Made by a program: the position numbers and the translations under genes. Source: DATAPD01 sp036265385 (GTDB lineage Bacteria; Acidobacteriota; Terriglobia; Terriglobales; Acidobacteriaceae). Taken from it: a stretch of DNA of 64,000 nt. Where the stretch lies: contig DATAPD010000055.1 of NCBI GenBank assembly GCA_036265385.1, forward strand, positions 220,732 to 284,731, written 5' to 3'. This document shows, in pieces, positions 59,886 through 64,000 of the stretch (position 1 is the first letter of the stretch; the number at the start of each line of letters is the position of its first letter). The notes beneath the pieces were generated by a model. It saw nothing but the letters and a program-made list of their open reading frames with translations, was not told the DNA's origin and did no database searches.

Positions 59886-60773
59886 ATGCAATCGTCGCAA
59901 GTTCGTTTGTTCGCAATACTTGCTAGGAAATCATCTTCTGCTGTCGTTTTTCGACGTGGACCCAGTAGGAGTGTGCTGCTGACACGTTGGAACACATCAA
60001 ACGACACTTTCGAGCACGGTCAATGGCTAAAGGGCAGAATATACGAGCGCCGCTGCGATCTATCGCCGGAAGGTGATCTGCTGCTGTACTTCGCTGCCAA
60101 CCATCGCAAGCCTCACTACTCTTGGTCTGCCGTCAGCCGACCACCTTACCTGTCCGCTTTGGCTATGTGGCCTAAGGGAGATGGATGGGGAGGGGGCGGT
60201 CACTTCACGTCTTCGAGACGAATAGCTCTGAATCATCGATCCAACGAACTCAAGCTGGCCGAAGGATTCTCCGTTCCGAAGTGGATGAAGATCGAGCAGT
60301 TCGGTCAACGTCCTGGCTGGGGTGAAGATGAGCCGGTTTGGTCGGCGAGATTGGAAAGAGACGGATGGAAGCTGGTCGATTATCCGAACACAACAAAGGA
60401 TGATTTCGGAGCGAAAGTCATGATCGAATATTCGCCTCCAGTGAGATGGCGAAAGCTCAATCCGAAATGGCCGAAACGCTATTCACTCGACATGTCCATC
60501 ATCGGAATGGGCGAGAGAGATGGACCGTGGTATCTGATGGAACACACTGTCAATAGCGGAGACCGCGTCGACAGTCTCGGAAGGAGCGACTGGGCTGACT
60601 GGTCAGAATCAGGGGACTTATTGTTCGCAATGGATGGGTCTCTATATCGAGGTGTCTGCTCGGCAGGGATTCTTGCACCGTTGGAAGAAGCAATACAGGT
60701 TGCGGATTTCTCACGCTTACAGTTCGAAGCTCGTGAGCCTTCTCCGCAAGCCCGCCGCTGGCCCAGTAGATGA
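59886..60773 (+). CDS. Conserved hypothetical protein, tryptophan-rich (295 aa)
   Basis: The product has no signal peptide or membrane segment. It shows a compact conserved look: VVFRRGPSRSVLLTRWNTSNDTFEHGQWLKGRIYERRCDLSPEGDLLLYFAA in the first 75 residues, then PPYLSALAMWPKGDGWGGGG near 90 and further Trp-rich segments. I have seen proteins with this GQWLKGRIYERRCDLSP region widely among bacteria, always unnamed. No catalytic motif is recognised. A strong bidirectional terminator follows. Confidence 0.75.
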   Translation: MQSSQVRLFAILARKSSSAVVFRRGPSRSVLLTRWNTSNDTFEHGQWLKGRIYERRCDLSPEGDLLLYFAANHRKPHYSWSAVSRPPYLSALAMWPKGDGWGGGGHFTSSRRIALNHRSNELKLAEGFSVPKWMKIEQFGQRPGWGEDEPVWSARLERDGWKLVDYPNTTKDDFGAKVMIEYSPPVRWRKLNPKWPKRYSLDMSIIGMGERDGPWYLMEHTVNSGDRVDSLGRSDWADWSESGDLLFAMDGSLYRGVCSAGILAPLEEAIQVADFSRLQFEAREPSPQARRWPSR

Positions 60774-60780
60774 CAAATTA

Positions 60781-60803
60781 AGGGCGGCCACTCGGGCCGC
60801 CCT
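60781..60803. terminator. Intrinsic terminator shared by convergent genes
   Basis: AGGGCGGCC and GGCCGCCCT form a 9-bp stem around ACTCG between the ends of two convergent genes, with AAATTA on one side and TTCT on the other. Confidence 0.75.
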
Positions 60804-60804
60804 T

Positions 60805-60839
60805 CTGACTACTAACTCCTGACTACCGACCACTGCCAG
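60805..60839. repeat. Degenerate heptamer array (5 units)
   Basis: CTGACTA, CTAACTC, CTGACTA, CCGACCA, CTGCCAG follow with a 7-bp period, directly after the terminator and ending at the stop codon of the minus-strand gene. Confidence 0.65.
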
Positions 60840-61544
60840 CTACGGCTGGATGCGATCCGTAACCGTGTCGTTGTGAAAGTCGGAGTGGTTCCGCACGCCG
60901 ATCCATCCGCCGTCTGGCTTCAATGTGTCGGCCACGCTATTTTTCTGACTGGTGGCGAAATCAGCCCATGACGCGTAGCGGGCGACCGTCAGGTAAGTCC
61001 ACGGACCACCCTCCAGATGCTGCAACAACACACTTCCCGCCAACGTATCGCCTTTTCCCGGAGGCTGACCGAGTGATTTTTCCAGATCATCGCGGTGACC
61101 CGGGGCCGCGCGGAACACGGCCACGACATACACTGATCCCGCACTCTTGGCAGGATCATCCAGCCCCATCGCCTTGGCGAACTCGGGCCAGGCGGGGCCG
61201 TTGACGAATGTATCGCCGTGCCACGCATTCAGATCGCGAACCGCGGCTGCCGCCGGATTTCCGGTGGCTTCGACCGTCGCCTTTGTCCCCAGGTGCTCGA
61301 TTACCGCGTAGTCCCATTCCGCGCCGCTCTGGTGCCGCAGCACAATGTAGTGTCCAGGCATGGCAGCGTTCGGGCCCTGCTTCTTGAGAGCATCGCCTTC
61401 CTCAGCGCCTTTTCCGAGCGCCGCTTTCGCAAAGTGGACGTGATACACATCGGTTCGCGCAGACGCCTGGGCCAGAGCATTCTGAACGGCCGAAACCGAA
61501 ACGAGCAGAAACAGCATGAGCAGAAGCCTACCTGCTTTTTTCAT
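60840..61544 (-). CDS. Exported dimeric alpha/beta-barrel-like protein
   Basis: The 234-residue product has a signal peptide (about residues 5-24, ending ALAQ). The mature part looks like two ferredoxin-like repeats (about 32-120 and 132-220), each with a strand-helix-strand pattern (VYHVHFAKAALG ... YIVLRHQSGAEWDYAVIEHL; VYVVAVFRAAPGHRDDLEKSL ... WTYLTVARYASWADFA), as in EthD/antibiotic biosynthesis monooxygenase-type barrels. Cofactor residues are not recognised. GGAGAGG lies upstream of the ATG. Confidence 0.7.
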   Translation of the reverse strand: MKKAGRLLLMLFLLVSVSAVQNALAQASARTDVYHVHFAKAALGKGAEEGDALKKQGPNAAMPGHYIVLRHQSGAEWDYAVIEHLGTKATVEATGNPAAAAVRDLNAWHGDTFVNGPAWPEFAKAMGLDDPAKSAGSVYVVAVFRAAPGHRDDLEKSLGQPPGKGDTLAGSVLLQHLEGGPWTYLTVARYASWADFATSQKNSVADTLKPDGGWIGVRNHSDFHNDTVTDRIQP

Positions 61545-61663
61545 TCACACCTCTCCTGGTTTCTCTTGATCTAGTTTTGGGGGAGTGAAAGTGCGTCGCC
61601 GGAAGACGGCGGGATTATAACAGCGGAAAACGTTTTGTTAGGAAAAACGTTTCGAAAGTGACT

Positions 61664-62062
61664 TCACTGAAAATTCCAATTCATCAGGAATCTGACTGCC
61701 ACGGCTTTGCCCTTTCTCGTGGCAGGTTTAAAAGTCCAGTGCTCAGAAATGTATTCTGCCAATGCTGCAGCATTCGATGTGTCTCGCGCACTCACCACAT
61801 GCACTTCACAGGGGCGGCCCTCAGAGTTAATTAGGAGCTCCAAAGAAACAGGTCCACGAACAGTCGGAACATTCTTAGACTTGAGCGGTGAAGGCGGCTG
61901 AGGCGGCTGTACGCCGTCTTTTCCGGGTTGATAAACCGTCTCAGTAGTGGCAATGCACGACGGCTTCTCCGCTGGCTTGCTGTCCTGCGCCGCTAAGGGA
62001 AGGAAGAGGAGTGCCGTGGCAGCTACGACGAGGCTGTAACGGAAGCTGCGAGGCCTCAGCAT
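61664..62062 (-). CDS. TonB C-terminal-domain exported protein
   Basis: The 132-residue product has a signal peptide (about residues 8-25) and a TonB C-terminal domain from about 62 on: VRGPVSLELLINSEGRPCEVHVVSA, AALAEYISEHWTFKPATRKGKAVAVRF. Full TonB also has an inner-membrane anchor and a Pro-rich spacer; here only a short Pro/Gln segment is present, so this is a TonB-domain protein of unknown use rather than a complete TonB. Two Cys (near 36 and 82) may form a disulfide. Confidence 0.75.
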   Translation of the reverse strand: MLRPRSFRYSLVVAATALLFLPLAAQDSKPAEKPSCIATTETVYQPGKDGVQPPQPPSPLKSKNVPTVRGPVSLELLINSEGRPCEVHVVSARDTSNAAALAEYISEHWTFKPATRKGKAVAVRFLMNWNFQ

Positions 62063-62241
62063 CTGGCACCTCTCTCGTAAAAAGTCGAGTCAGTGTATCA
62101 ATCTTCCTGAATCATTGAGAGGCCGGTTAAGAGGTTGGGTCGGTGAATGATGTTTGACCGAGTTGATGCATAGTTCCTTCGCCTCGTAAGAACGCTGTGC
62201 TCTGATGACAGGGCAGGATGGGAATGACTGCAAAAAGTTAC

Positions 62242-62261
62242 GGGCGGCCATCTGGCCGCCC
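62242..62261 (-). terminator. Intrinsic terminator of ftsH
   Basis: GGGCGGCCA and TGGCCGCCC pair closely. Read on the minus strand the stem is followed after a few bases by CTTTTT. It lies just past the ftsH stop, with a heptamer array between. Confidence 0.7.
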
Positions 62262-62263
62262 CA

Positions 62264-62297
62264 CTGAGAACTGACTACCGAGAACTGAGAACTGTTT
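62264..62297. repeat. Degenerate heptamer array (5 units)
   Basis: CTGAGAA, CTGACTA, CCGAGAA, CTGAGAA, CTGTTTC follow with a 7-bp period between the terminator and the stop codon of ftsH. Confidence 0.65.

Positions 62298-64000
<1,703 letters not shown>

Noticed and set aside
59762..60007. An 81-codon minus-strand frame antisense to the start of the 59886 gene.
   Set aside because: It runs through the terminator stem and the beginning of a conserved plus-strand gene, with no ribosome binding site.

Overview
The window looks like a stretch of chromosome from an uncultured or lightly studied Acidobacteriota (Koribacter/Sulfotelmatobacter-like). The evidence is indirect: moderately high GC, many secreted proteins of the kind annotated only in Acidobacteria (a DUF2911 protein, a DUF4197 protein, an M13 peptidase, a YCF48-like protein, a large TPR lipoprotein-like protein), a TonB-dependent receptor with a fused carboxypeptidase-regulatory domain, and short starts preceded directly by TANNNT boxes. 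No species call is possible from sequence reading alone.

Layout. 1-150: the first 50 codons of a glutamine-hydrolysing asparagine synthase, in GC-rich sequence. 300-5100: small or secreted proteins of unknown function in lower-GC sequence. 5100-18000: a BON-domain protein, dgt, a TPR protein, purH, unknown membrane proteins, a YCF48-like protein and an M13 metallopeptidase. 18500-20900: otsB-otsA (trehalose synthesis) with overlapping ends. 21200-30800: secreted or anchored DUF proteins, a glyoxalase-like protein, a HAD hydrolase, a DsbA-like thioredoxin, a YhaM-like exonuclease and a SurA/PpiC-type foldase. 30900-34300: an M49-like peptidase, a PP2C phosphatase and a DUF374 acyltransferase. 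34395-36781: a cobalamin riboswitch in front of a TonB-dependent receptor. 36800-45000: class II aldolase, queA, cysteine dioxygenase, polA, a DinB-like protein, bactofilin and rsmI. 45477-48657: a large unknown protein with a nuclease-like core, then a rhodanese/ECF sigma/OsmC cluster. 48800-55500: tldD, a small zinc-ribbon protein, pmbA, a membrane-anchored DUF2393-like protein, selD with an in-frame UGA, a membrane protein and an aldo/keto reductase. 55500-62100: a CocE/NonD hydrolase, YcxB-like and PhzF-like proteins, an alpha/beta-barrel protein and a TonB C-terminal protein. 62298-64000: ftsH, running off the right edge.

The most notable points are these. (1) selD is read through a UGA at 52717-52719 that falls at the catalytic cysteine position and is followed by a perfect 7-bp hairpin with a GGU loop at bacterial SECIS distance. 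(2) At least ten intergenic sites carry degenerate tandem arrays with an exact 7-bp period, each with its own heptamer, several ending on a stop codon and two paired with intrinsic terminators; they resemble the heptamer STRR repeats known from cyanobacteria. (3) At least six genes have a TANNNT box exactly 6 nt from the start codon and no Shine-Dalgarno sequence, as expected of leaderless mRNAs. (4) ftsH changes abruptly from an acidobacterial-looking C-terminal part to a GC-rich gammaproteobacterial-looking part inside a conserved stretch, which suggests an assembly chimera or a recombinant gene. (5) A Cys-rich 97-residue ORF sits between tldD and pmbA.
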